A DNA stretch of 64,000 nucleotides from Brachynemurus nebulosus (taxonomy: Eukaryota; Arthropoda; Insecta; Neuroptera; Myrmeleontidae). A program made the translations under genes and the position numbers. Of the stretch, positions 32,644 through 43,082 are shown piece by piece (the stretch's first letter is position 1; the number at the start of each line of letters is the position of its first letter). The stretch lies in the NCBI GenBank assembly GCA_035578155.1, contig JAPWDM010000015.1, positions 6,426,709 to 6,490,708 of the forward strand, in the 5' to 3' direction. The notes beneath the pieces were generated by a model that did not search any database, had not been told where the DNA came from, and saw only the letters and a program-made list of their open reading frames with translations.

Positions 32644-33052
32644 AATTACATGATCAAGTTATCCACCGTACGTGACCATAAGTGATTATTCATCACTTTA
32701 GCAATACATCTTGTTTATCTGCTGAAGTCATGTTTCCTAATGTTTATTTTATGATTCACGTTATGCTGAATAATACTTTTGGTCTATTTTGATTATTAAT
32801 ATAATGTGACATCTTATTTTTTATGAATCACGATTTGCTGAGTAATATTATTTTTGTTAATTTAAGCACGTACTAATTAGTATAAAAAGATCAAAAACAC
32901 AATGATTGGACGACATTTGTTTGATATTCGTTGCAATAGCTATACAAGAGCACTATAGAGCTCTTCTCATGAAAAGTATTGTAACAATTAAATTGTAACT
33001 TGTGAAAATAAATTTTTTTAAAAACGTTATTTCATTGTCGAAAAACGTAATT
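32644..33052 (+). repeat. 3' LTR of errantivirus B
   Basis: Starts AATTACATGATCAAG and ends GTAATT, with the target duplication ATAT following. It preserves the same 'ccaccgtacgtgaccataag' block as the 5' LTR. Confidence 0.9.
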
Positions 33053-33790
33053 ATATATATTTCTGTAAGCCTGAAAAGGGACAAGAAAGCGAGAAAGTGT
33101 ACAATTTTAACAGTTTTAAGTATCTCGATTTAAAGAAATACGTTGGCTTATTTTACATCATAAGAGGATGTAACAAAACATTATTCTTTTTCAAAAAAGG
33201 CAAGAATAAAATATTAAAAATTTTTAACGAACGAAAAGGTACTCTAGAGAAGTTGGATATTTTTTACGAAACGAAAGTATAAGACAAACATATTGTAAAA
33301 ATTGGTTGTAACATAATTGCAACTTCATATTCGCGCCTAAAAAGGTAACTGGTCGTCTGAATGAATTGAGATTCAAATAATTTCAAAGATCAACATTGAG
33401 GTAATCTTTTCATTTAGAAAGCCTCCCCCCAACGGAAAGTGCTGCAGCTCATCATTGTTATCGAACTTATTTGCAATTGTAAACTTGGCTTGGAAATGTT
33501 CTTAATCCCGAAAAATGGGGGTGGAAAATCATTAACTATAATTTACAACCTATTTATAGCTCTGAAGTACTGATTCTTGAAGACATCATCAAAAAATAGC
33601 GTGTAGATGTGAAAGTGGCTGCAAAACTATCAGTTGTGGCTGTAAAAAGCATGGATTGAAATGTTCTAATATGTATTTACGTTGTGACAATGATAGCTGT
33701 TCAAATATTGAAGAAACTAAGCCTGTGATGCCGAAAATCAACGATGATATGGATGACCCAAGGATTGCAGAATATGACACAACACAATGA

Positions 33791-34082
33791 CGAAACTATC
33801 GGTGATGATGGTGATGATAATGATGACACTGCAGAATGATTATTAAATGAAGAGAGGCAACCGTTTAATAAAAAGGCGAAAAATATATTAACTATTTTCA
33901 GGTGATACCGTATTTTCTTAAGCGTTCATGGCGTCTATTACTGTGATGCGTCAAGTGTAATCGTCGAGGTGCAGTCTTCTTTCTCTCCACAACCGGTTCC
34001 AACACATTAAAGTGTTCTTTTTACGACGTTTAGTAATGAAATTTTGATAAAATGTTCAATTATCAAAAAAAAAAAAAAAAAA
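33791..34082. other. Tail of the composite element, no gene
   Basis: Acidic-codon-rich 'gatgatggtgatgataatgatg' near 33806 may be the end of the CXC gene. The rest is AT-rich with an A16-17 run at 34065. Confidence 0.4.
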
Positions 34083-34660
34083 TGAAAGTTTTCTGGATTC
34101 CAAAAAGTTTATTATTCTTTCGCTTGTTTTTTTTTATGAATTTCAAATTTTAGGAAAATTTTGTGCCCATAAACGTGCCTGTAGGTGACCGAGAACCTGG
34201 TTAAATCGAATTTTACAGAAACGTATTTATTTCGAAAAAATTGATTTTTGGAGAAGTTGCCGAATATTTTACGATTTTTTAAAAACGTTCCTATTCCACT
34301 TGCAAAAAAATACACTTTCACCAAATTTTATAAGAAAATTTTTTTTCCTTTAAGATATTAGCAATTGAAAATATCTTGAATTTTGGCAGTTTTCTTGCGA
34401 TAACTAATTTATTTATACACCAATCTGCATTAAACTGATCTCATTCTGCTGGTTTTTAATAGTTCTACAACTTCCGTATGAAACTTTTTTTTGTGCAAAG
34501 TCTGGTTTTTTTTTAAAAACCGAAAAAACTGTTTTTGGCCATCTTTGGCTGCCATTTTGAGGAACTTACCAAATGATTCAGCTATTCAAAAATAGTTCAT
34601 CGAATTCTACGGAATTTTTCCTATCTTTTCTATATTTTCCCTTTCAGGTACTAGTTTTGT
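34083..34660 (-). repeat. Right long inverted repeat
   Basis: Inverted copy of 25265-25878 with scattered substitutions. It ends at 'ctttcaggtacta', the complement of the left terminus. Confidence 0.85.
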
Positions 34661-35291
34661 CACGTAAAAATTTAATTTGCTTGGACTATTTGTTTTGTAC
34701 AACAAATAGTATACCTACACGATGTACCATATTGTACATTTAACAGATGTACCATATTGTACATTTTGTAGGTACTCAATTACTCATAAAATCATACCCG
34801 CTTGCATAAAATTGTAACTATTTAAAACAAATTTGACTTTCGAACAAAGAAAATATATATTAAGGGAGAAATTGATGTCATAAATCATTAAAACTAATAT
34901 AAAATAAAAAGGTTTTCTAAAAATAATATTGAGTTTTTTAAATATTTAACAGATGTCCGCCAAAAATTCACAAAATTTATAATTTTTAGAATTTTTACGT
35001 ATTATTTACAAATTTATCCTACATTTAGATTTAAAAATTATATGAACAGTTTATTGCCTTCCTAGATTTTAAATAAAACACAAACATTTTTTTTTAAACT
35101 TGTTATTTTAAAATTGTAGTCACATTCTCCAAGAAGTTGATTATTGCTTTGATTGTTATCCAAAAAATTATTTAATGCAAAAAATATTTTATGGAGTGAA
35201 GTGCTTACGTGTGTAAAACTCTAAAAGTGTAGTTTGTGCATATTAGTGTAGTTTTTATTTAGAATTTTTATTAAACTCTTCTAATTAAAAA

Positions 35292-35915
35292 ATGAGTAGA
35301 AAATCTAAATCGAATTTTATCTGGAAGTATTTTAATTAGATTCAAGGGGAAAATTATACGGCCAAATGTGAACTTTGTTTACAAAAAGTATCTTTTAAAG
35401 GTACTATAACTAATTTAAAAAATCATATGGAAAGAAAATATCCAACGATTAATTTAACCTTACTACAAGGTAACAATTTCCAAGCAGTGGGAGACGGAAT
35501 AATTGAAAAATTAACGACCACTGCTACCACTGATGACGTTAACGATCAGCCTTCCACTTCCTCATTTGGCCGTGTAGGTTCTCCTGAAACCAGTATGATT
35601 GATGATAGTGACGTTACTGTCATAAAAAAACATAAATTTGATAAAATGCCACAAAAAATTTTCTTAGAAGCATATATTTCAAGGAAACTTAATATACAGC
35701 AAAAACAGAAGATTAATGACGCAATAATCGAGTTTGTTGCAACTTATTTTCAGCCATTATCTGTGGTGGAAGATAAAGGCTTCCGCAAACTCGTAAAAGC
35801 TCTGAATGAACAGTACGAAATACCGAGCAGAAAAGTTTTATCGTCTTCTTTGATTCCTACGGCATATGAAAAATGAATGACGCGTGTAACGAACGAGCTG
35901 AAATCAGTAGATGGC
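35292..35915 (+). pseudogene. hAT-type transposase, BED finger and N-terminal part
   Basis: ATG at 35292 opens 'SRKSKSNFIWKYF', then an in-frame TAG at 35337. It continues 'ENYTAKCELCLQKV' and 'TNLKNHMERKYP': a C-x2-C...H-x4-type BED zinc finger. A Ser/Thr-rich linker follows, then 'FQPLSVVEDKGFRKLVKAL', the usual start of the hAT catalytic region. A TGA at 35874 precedes a few more family-like codons ('MTRVTNELKSVD'), after which unrelated sequence begins. The catalytic RNase H core and dimerisation domain are missing. Confidence 0.82.
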
Positions 35916-35981
35916 AGTAGTACCTTTATGGGGTTTCTGGATCCCCGCGGCTGCCCGCCTCAAGTCGCTTTGCGCCCTTAG

Positions 35982-36135
35982 CGACATCTATGAGCAACTT
36001 TTGTAAATACTGTCCCTCAACAGTACCCCTAACGACATCTATGAGCAATCTTCGTAAATATTGTTTCTAAACAGTACCCGTGACGATATCTATGAACAAC
36101 CTTTACAAGTACCATCCTTAAAACGATATCTATAA
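35982..36135 (+). repeat. 51 bp tandem repeat, three diverged copies
   Basis: 'cga(c/t)atctatga(g/a)caa' recurs at 35982, 36033 and 36084 (period 51), with a shortened fourth start at 36124. The unit also contains 'aacagtaccc'. The array begins exactly where the hAT fragment ends, with 'ggatccccgcggctgccc' between. Confidence 0.8.
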
Positions 36136-37029
36136 AGTTTTTCAAAAGTGCTATCTTTTATTATTAAACAAAAGTACCAGTATTTATTAATTCAAAACCA
36201 CACGCAATTAAGATCACCCTGTTTATGTGTTATACTTGTATAATAAAAAAATAAACGAATAAGAGAATAATTTCTGCCTTTTTAATATTTCATATGTGCG
36301 TATATCTATATGTATGTATGTGCTGTTATACTTAAAAATCAAGAAAAAACGAAAAAATTAATAAATAAGAGAATTATTTCTATCTCCATTTCTGTCGCCA
36401 CATGTCTCATTTCATTTTTAAAGTTAGAGTGATTTAATAAACAAGGTGGGGAGGTCTGAAGTTTTTTGGGGAACAACTTTTCCTTTTAAGATATTAGCAA
36501 TTATAATGGATTATTTACAATTTAAACAACAAATCAGATTGAATTCAATTGCATCAATATAAAATAAATAGTGAAAAAAATGGAAACCAACAATGAAGGA
36601 AAACGTAAGTACATTACTTTAATTTTTTTGAAAATATTTCATAAATTTTTTTTTATACATATAAGAATACTATTTAATTTTTTAATAATTTACAAAGGGA
36701 AACTTAAATTTTATTGTTTGTGAAAAATCAAAAAAAAAAAAATTTCTTTCCCATTTTCTTTAAAATTATGTTAATTACTCTTTGTAGATGAACAACTAAA
36801 AATTTTAAGAAAATATTATTTCTTGAGAAAAATTAACAGTTTTTAAATTTAAAAATAATTGTTAAAACTCATATACCTAGTTTTATTATTATTTTTTTCT
36901 TTTAAATTTTTATTAATTAAATATAATGGATGAAAGAAATTTTGATGCTTTTTTGTCTAAATTCTTCAATACCAAAAATATTCAATAATGCATATTCATC
37001 GCTATAACTCTGATACTTATTTATGTTGT
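36136..37029. other. AT-rich region with one isolated exon-like start
   Basis: No confirmed gene. At 36580 an ATG ('atggaaaccaacaatgaagg') leads after 25-odd bases into a strong 5' splice consensus 'aaacgtaagta'. A 'ctctttgtag' acceptor lies near 36787 with a further short open stretch. This may be the first exons of a host transcript, but the coding content is tiny. Confidence 0.25.
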
Positions 37030-37145
37030 TTAAGGTACCATCACAGTGTGATCGGCCGAAAATTAAGTTCCCATAGCTATCCATTCGCAAAAAAATTGCG
37101 AAAATTGACTATTTTTCGGTCGATCACGCTGTGATGGTACCTTAA
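37030..37145. repeat. Short palindromic element, ~116 bp
   Basis: Arms of about 33 bp (37030-37062 and 37112-37145) are inverted copies with two or three mismatches and begin 'ttaaggtaccatcacag'. The loop holds a second small palindrome 'tcgcaaaaaaattgcga'. A tiny MITE or foldback is likely. Confidence 0.8.
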
Positions 37146-38246
37146 GATTTATACATATACGTTTTCTCGACAAGAAGCAAACATTTAAATATTTTTTTAG
37201 AGTAAAGAAGCCGCTACTGTTTTTCTTTATAAATAAGTGTTCGCTTCTCTTGTACAAATGTAATCAATTACAAGGTTAATTTTAATGGTTTTGATTTTAA
37301 TAATGAAATTTCCTCGAATAAGTATTCGGTAGATGTATAAACTAGCGTTAGAATATCGATGTTTTATCAATATGTTGATAAGAAAGATTGTTATTTAAAT
37401 AATTCTTTTATATTCAACTGAATAATTAATTTTTAATTAACTAAATGAATTTGAGACAAAAAAAGTACCAATGAGCAAAATTTTGAAAGAATTTTAAACT
37501 GTATACAATATAAAAATTAGTCTTGCAATATTTAAATTTTTAATTAGATCGGATGTAAAATTTTGGAAAAAATGTACATTAACTTAACTTTATTAATAAA
37601 TCAAAAAAATAATAAAACGCAGTTTTAGGTAGTTAGAATGTATTCTTTTTATATATATTTTTAATATGTTGACGGTTATGGACGCTTTTAAGTGAAACCA
37701 AACTATCTTCAACACAACATTAACATTACCGTGTCAACAGTTTCATTTAAAGTGCATTAGTTGCCAAAATAGTGTATTAGTATTAATCAAATAAAATAGT
37801 TTCATTTATAGATATTTTTTAAACTTTTTTCGAATTTATTTATTTTTTTTAATTATTATTTCAATTTAAAAGCGAATCTTATTCTAACTCTTTAAATGAT
37901 TAAAACGAGTTAACTCGTCCTTCAATATGGCGGCTCAAAATGTTGGAATATGTATATATTCACTGGTACAGGTGCCGCCATCTGTGACAGTTTTCCGAAA
38001 TACGGTATAATTCTAAATAATGTTCAATTTTATCAACATAGTTTATATTTTATAAATTTCTAGGATTTACTTTTTTGATGTTGGGATCATTAATGTTTTT
38101 TATTTATTTTTTTCTGTTTTTTTAACCTTATCTATTGTACTTATCACTGGCAGTAAAAAGTCCGGAATTTTGAGACAAAAATTTTTTTCCATATCGCTTG
38201 TTTAAAAGGGTTAATGTTTTAAATTAATTTTGAAAATACGATAGAA
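37146..38246. other. No gene seen
   Basis: AT-rich with no open frame or repeat end that I can support. A mildly GC-rich patch around 37920-37990 ('atggcggctcaaaat', 'aggtgccgccatctg') could be promoter-proximal to the gene model that follows, but no element is defined. Confidence 0.4.
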
Positions 38247-38868
38247 ATGGACGAAGAATTTCCCTGTAACCAAGAACAAAGAACAGAGGCGGCGGTGGCT
38301 GATGTTGGTGCGGCAGGTGAAAGCGGGAATGACGTGACTATGTATGGCGGGACGGTGAATGGTGTGACGGGGAATGGTGTGACGGGGAATGGCGGGACGG
38401 GGAATGAGGGGACAGAAAATATAAATGAAAATGTGGAGAATGGTAATTGTATTTTTCCAATTAATTAAAAGTGGTATGATTTCATTAACAAATTAAGTAA
38501 AATTAAACGTACAACCTTAGATTGATATTGTTATTTTAGTTTTGATAAATATGAGGTGTGACAAATTTTGCTTGATTCGTTACATTTCGTTGATGATATG
38601 ATACGACTTTTAATTAATTTTTAGTAGAAAGTTAACTTTTTCAATTTATTTAATATTACAATAAATTGATGTTATATATGACGTATATTTTTTATTTTTA
38701 GTTAATAAGAGGCGGCGGGGGACGAACGCGGGTAGACAGCGTGCCAGTGGTGGGTGCGACACCGTGGAAACGGTCGCGGGCGTGGGCGTGGACGCGGTAC
38801 AGGCCACACAAAAGCTATTTATTACAATATTGCTTTTAAAAATGGTGGTGTTGTGTATTTGTAAATAA
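38247..38868 (+). CDS. Small two-exon gene model, unknown protein
   Basis: Exon 1 (38247-38442) starts with ATG and encodes an acidic N-terminus followed by Gly/Asn/Thr-rich repeats from a 'ggtgtgacggggaat' unit. It ends at a 5' splice site ATG|GTAATT. An intron of 259 bp ends in 'tttttatttttag' at 38701. Exon 2 (38702-38868) keeps the phase, reads 'VNKRRRGTNAGRQRAS', and ends with a hydrophobic tail and TAA. Two AATAAA signals follow at 38876 and 38895. The spliced protein would be 120 residues. I recognise no domain. The compositional contrast with its surroundings, consistent phase and poly(A) signals support a real transcript; the repeats leave doubt. Confidence 0.45.
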
Positions 38869-38900
38869 TTTATTTAATAAACATTATAAAATAGAATAAA

Positions 38901-40790
38901 TATTATAATTTTGTTTTATTTGTTTTATCCAAATTAATATTACTTGTAAAATTTCAAAATATAGAGAACTTGCATTATCACTAGTGGCGCCTCTATAAGT
39001 CTACTTAAAAGTTTTCACTGAATAATGAGAAAACTATCCTTAATCAATACTCATAAGTATACGTAGGTATCTTTCTACCTACCTCCATGATTACATTTTA
39101 TTATTTATACCTTTTTCTACGCCACTGAACTTGCGATTTTTTTATACACATTTTTTTGTGTCCATATCAATATAAATTTAGCATTAATTAGATACATGTC
39201 TTAAAAAAGTAATTTACAAATAAAATATAATAAATAGAAACTAAAATATTTTAAACAGTACACAAAACATGCACTAAACTTTTCAATCCGAAAACTTTTT
39301 TTGGTAGTCCGCGTATTATGTTTTTGGTTTTGGGTAGACTTCCTACTAGCTAGCGACAATTTCGGTGAACTAAATTCTAATATTTCATTTTTAAAAAATT
39401 AATTAAAATTTTTTATCAATATTTTTATCTAATATTGTTTCAGTGTAATATATACATAAAACAAAACCTATTTCCACGTATATCTGTTAAAATACTTTTG
39501 ATGGTTTGAAGAAACTATGTAAATTAGAATCTTATGATGGACTCCGCCGTCAAAATTTTAATACATAATGCGCGGGGTTTTGTAAGATTTCCGCAACCTG
39601 TACCGATGCGTTTGTTATGTACAAACTTCCGTTATCATTCATTTAATATCATCTTCATCTGATGTGATTCTGAGATAAGCGTTAGGTTTTTCGTGTTTTG
39701 TTATTTTTATTTTGTGTTTAATGGATGTTATTGTTATTTTTGGTTATTTTTAGTGCTTTTTTGTTCTTACTTATTTATTTATTTATTTGCTTTTATTTTT
39801 GTTTTTTTTTCTTTTTTGGGTTATTTTTTCATGTATTTTTTATTAGTTTTTTTTTGTTTGTTTTTTGTTTATTTATTTATTTATTTTTTTTGTTTGTTGA
39901 TTTTCTAAGTTTGTTTTGTTTTGGTGTTTTTTTAGTGCTTTTGATTTTATTTAAATTGTGATTTTTTTCGAGGCATAGAATAGATTCTATTCTTCTTGCG
40001 ATAATTTATAACAGCAAAGCGGTTCTTGTTGTTTACGACAGTAATAAGCAAAATAAGAAATAGTAAGTACACTAAAATATTATTAAACTAATTTCATAAA
40101 TTGTAATATTCATACAGCAAAATGCTGTAAGGGAGTCTACAGTCTACACAATAAAATGAAATAAGAAATAAGGGGTGCTGCCAGAATGAAACTTCAACTT
40201 AACTGTCGTTATCTTTTCAAACTTTGATGTACAAAAATATCTACATATGTAATGCCTACAGCTAAATACATTCCAAGCCAGTACATCGCCAACTTTATTA
40301 ACTACACAGCAACCAGCCAAGGATAAATTCCAATGTTACGTCACTAGAAAGCGGACAATTGAACCTTCTACAACGATTTCTCTTTGTTTTAATGACAATA
40401 AAAATTGTATAAATACGCTACCCCAAAAAATAAATTAACATTCGTTCAATTCAATCCAGTCTGTATTAATCCATAAGTAACGGTGCACCGTTACTATGTA
40501 CAAAATATTTATATTTTAAATAAAATTTAATTGTTAAAATTTAAACTTATCTTTCATTTCTTAAAACTTAGAGCAATATCTTTCAGTAAAAGTGTTTTCA
40601 ACAATAAGTGGTTATTAAAATTCTTAAAAAGGTTTTTATTACATTTTACTTAACAAATGTAATTGGTGATCCTATATAAAACAAAAATCATCGATCAATC
40701 AATCAATCATCTATTTGTGTGGTCCAAATACGAGTAAGCTTCGCATCTACGAAGTTATATCCGGTACGGTACTTTATTCAACGGAAAATC
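38901..40790. other. Gene-free, including a T-rich, C-poor tract
   Basis: 39690-39960 is strongly T-rich with TTTTATTT-type low complexity, which yields spurious hydrophobic open frames. Around 39540-39620 and 40280-40480 composition is more balanced, but no domain is visible. 'gatgtacaaaaatat' near 40228 and the 'cctatgaacagttaag' block near 40805 recur near 43.8 kb. Confidence 0.45.
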
Positions 40791-41512
40791 TCGTGGCACG
40801 ACACATATACCTATGAACAGTTAAGTTAAAGTTTCATTAAAAGGGGGGGTAAGGTTTTAAAAGCGAAAAAAAGGCATATTTTCATGATTTTTTTTTGGAG
40901 ATATGAATAATGTTGGCTTATTTATTTCATATACACGTTATAGTATAACATCTAAAGTATCTTTGAAAAAATTATCGATTACAAATATCGATAAATAAGT
41001 CCGTGACAGCGAATTTCCGGAGGCGCCTCGAAAAAAAGTTGTTTTGCGGTGAACATCATAACTTGGTATCGGATCATCCGAGACAAAAATATCGAAATGC
41101 GTTTAAAAGGCGATATGTTTCCCTAGGGAGTCAGGAAGAGTTTTTTGTATTTTTTCGATTTTTTTATTTTTGGCAGCATTTTGAAGTGAAAAACGCAATT
41201 TTTGCTAAAAATTTCGGTTAATTTGTTATTATAAACTGGAAAAAAATAGCTTATATGTAGAAACAGTGTACAAAATTTCAACAAAATTGGTGAAGTAGAT
41301 TTTGAGTTATGATGTTCACAAACTTCAAAAATGTTATTTGCGGGAAAATGGATTTAAAGTTTTTTATACTCAAAAATCCAAAACTAAACATCAATAAAAT
41401 GATATAATTTTTTATACTTACGCGGGTAATTATAGTAAGTATTTGTTTTGTATAAAATTTGTAAGTATAAAATTAAATATAATATAAATCAGTCCAACTG
41501 CAGGTGGAGGGA
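40791..41512. other. Repetitive-looking flank of the Penelope-like element
   Basis: No gene. Phrases such as 'cataacttggtatcgg' and 'gaagtagattttgagttatgatgttcac' have the look of a dispersed repeat. No second copy in this window confirms that, apart from the short 'acctatgaacagttaagtt' block. Confidence 0.35.
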
Positions 41513-41834
41513 TTATGAAAATTGAAACAAGGAGTCGACAGCCTGCAAGATTATTAAAAATAACTTATAAAAAGTTCCTTTTTACTCGACGCGTTTCGAT
41601 CAATTTATGATCATTTTCAAGAGAAATATCTTTTGGACAACCATTGTCGAAATAAAATAAAAATTAGTCGACTTAGAAAAAGTAATAATGTAAGTTGTAT
41701 TGTAACAACAAAAACTCGTCAGGAAGTAAAATTTTTAATTTTCCAAAAAGGTTAAAAACCATGATTGTAATAACAACAAATTAAGATATGACAAATAATT
41801 GTAATAAAATTGTAAAATTGTAAAAAAGTAAAAA
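41513..41834 (-). repeat. Left terminal repeat of the Penelope-like element
   Basis: Inverted copy of 43083-43404. The two look nearly identical by eye over the whole length ('gaaacaaggagtcgacagcc', 'aagatatttctcttgaaaat' in complementary sense). Confidence 0.9.
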
Positions 41835-41853
41835 TAATTATAGTAATAATTTA

Positions 41854-42738
41854 AATTTCCTTGACCTTTCAATATCTAAAGATGTATACTCCAATCGTTT
41901 GAAGTTTGCTGTCTACAGAAAGCCGACACACACCGACCATTGCATCCATGTTACGTCTGCACACCCCACATCACATAAAGCAGCTTTTTTCAATCACGCG
42001 TTCAACAGGATTTTCACATACCCATTAAATAAGGTTAACTTTTGTCAAGAACTCGCCGTCATCATCCACATAGGAAAAGCTAATGGTTACAATATAGAAT
42101 TCATATTTAAAATTTTTTCTAAATTTTTAAACAAATTCCAGGACCATACCTTATTTCCTAACCTCACAAAACATGCCACTACAACCAATACCAGTAAATA
42201 TGCTTCCATCCCGTTCCTATCAAACCAAGTACAAGATTTGCGCAAACCATTCGTCGAACAGGGTGTTAAATTATGCTTTTCATCCAGTACATCACTTGCG
42301 AACTTGTTAGTAAAAACCAAAGACATTATTCCCCCGTTACTTAGATCCGGCGTTTACAAATTTTGCTGCCCAGAATGTTCGTCTACTTACATAGGCCAGA
42401 CGGGCCGCAAGTTTTCGAACAGGTTTGCCGAACATTTGTCATCAGTTAAGTCAGCAAATACAAAAAATTTTTCAACAATAGCCGAACATATCCTAGACAC
42501 CGACCATAATTTTGTCATTGATGACGCATTCGAAACACTCCATTTCCAGCCTAAAAGCGCCACCTTGGACCTACTCGAAATTTTAAACATAGCACATGCG
42601 GAAAATCAAAATATTACAGTATTAAATGAGACTGCGCAATTATTCTCTTTCAATCAGTGCAAGTCCATTATGCATATGGCAGCTACACATTTCACTACAA
42701 CATTTCAACATGACAACACCAACAGTTCACACGTATAA
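41854..42738 (+). CDS. Penelope-like ORF, C-terminal RT plus GIY-YIG endonuclease
   Basis: Open to a TAA at 42736. 'NFLDLSIS' (41854) and 'KFAVYRKPTHTDHCI' are the last conserved RT blocks of Penelope-like elements, and a thumb/linker region follows. From residue 151 (counting from 41899) the nuclease reads 'GVYKFCCPECSSTYIGQT' with a 'C-C-x2-C' zinc-type cluster, Y164-I-G, Arg in 'GRKFSNRF' and an EH pair, all GIY-YIG hallmarks. The frame has no stop within this region although the RT core is missing, so the copy is fairly young or was truncated at insertion. No natural start codon exists; the TTG at 41899 is not a real start. Confidence 0.87.
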   Translation, partial: NFLDLSISKDVYSNRLKFAVYRKPTHTDHCIHVTSAHPTSHKAAFFNHAFNRIFTYPLNKVNFCQELAVIIHIGKANGYNIEFIFKIFSKFLNKFQDHTLFPNLTKHATTTNTSKYASIPFLSNQVQDLRKPFVEQGVKLCFSSSTSLANLLVKTKDIIPPLLRSGVYKFCCPECSSTYIGQTGRKFSNRFAEHLSSVKSANTKNFSTIAEHILDTDHNFVIDDAFETLHFQPKSATLDLLEILNIAHAENQNITVLNETAQLFSFNQCKSIMHMAATHFTTTFQHDNTNSSHV

Positions 42739-43082
42739 TACCGGTCGCCACGACAATTTTTTGAGTGCTGCTTGATTGTTAAAATTAATAGTGTTATTCA
42801 TTACATCAAGTAATTTAATTCAAAATCTGTTTTTTAAAAAATTTTTAAAAACTTTTAATATTCATGTGTGGTGTACCAGTGAATTTTATCACAATTGGTT
42901 GGTTTTTTCTGTGTTTTCAATCTCTTTGTTCGTCGAAGGATTCGGGCGTTGTCATGTCCTTGATAAAGGTCACAAGGGCCTTTTCTTTTGTTTTTTGTTA
43001 TTTCATCGGCGTTTCCAACCGTAATTCAACTATTTTTTGATTTGCTTACTGCTGGTACTCATGAACGTGCCCATTTCGGGGT

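Larger units (their letters stand above)
26510..33052 (+). mobile_element. Errantivirus-like element B (6.5 kb), old and nested
   Basis: LTRs of 415 and 409 bp, the primer-binding site, remnants of gag, protease, RT and env, and a 4 bp target duplication ATAT (26506-26509 and 33053-33056) define it. By eye the LTRs differ at roughly 20 sites plus indels, so the copy is much older than element A. It carries two secondary disturbances: a 549 bp MITE in RNase H, and a segment in which an opposite-strand LTR-gag fragment replaces the integrase and the first half of env. The host sequence is the nuclease-like/CXC gene. Confidence 0.92.
26081..33790 (+). pseudogene. Decayed nuclease-like gene with CXC (tesmin/TSO1-like) tail, split by errantivirus B
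   Basis: The 5' part (26081-26509) reads 'SFIVFDGYP', 'STKSIERLRRQ', 'KEKFLSNERNKK', 'IISDAGADRLIISTAIEL' and 'TQLAPSNKNI'. The coding sense resumes right after the errantivirus at 33057 with 'YFCKPEKGQESEKVYNFN', 'LFYIIRGCNKT' and 'LPPTESAAAHHCYRTYLQ'. At 33602-33672 a Cys cluster follows (C-R-C-x3-G-C-x4-C-G-C-x3-GL-x-C). Frameshifts and stops are many. The family occurs repeatedly in insect genomes. The alternating hydrophobic/acidic strands ('SDAGADRLII') suggest a PIN/FEN-type nuclease fold, an inference. The N-terminus is missing. Confidence 0.6.
25265..34660 (+). mobile_element. Composite element bounded by ~600 bp inverted repeats
   Basis: Left arm 25265-25878 and right arm 34083-34660 are inverted copies of each other, with an indel of about 50 bp. 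Between them, after subtracting errantivirus B, about 1.66 kb remains, holding a decayed conserved gene with a Cys-rich CXC tail. The ends read TTAGTACCTGAAAG inward. The flanks 'gttttttgccac' (left) and 'gttttgtcac' (right) could be a decayed target duplication. Long terminal inverted repeats plus one gene suggest a DNA transposon of about 2.85 kb. The superfamily cannot be named from sequence alone. Confidence 0.6.

Noticed and set aside
39693..39961. Two overlapping hydrophobic open frames resembling membrane proteins
   Set aside because: They come from T-rich low-complexity DNA (Phe/Leu/Tyr codons) with no splice or homology support.
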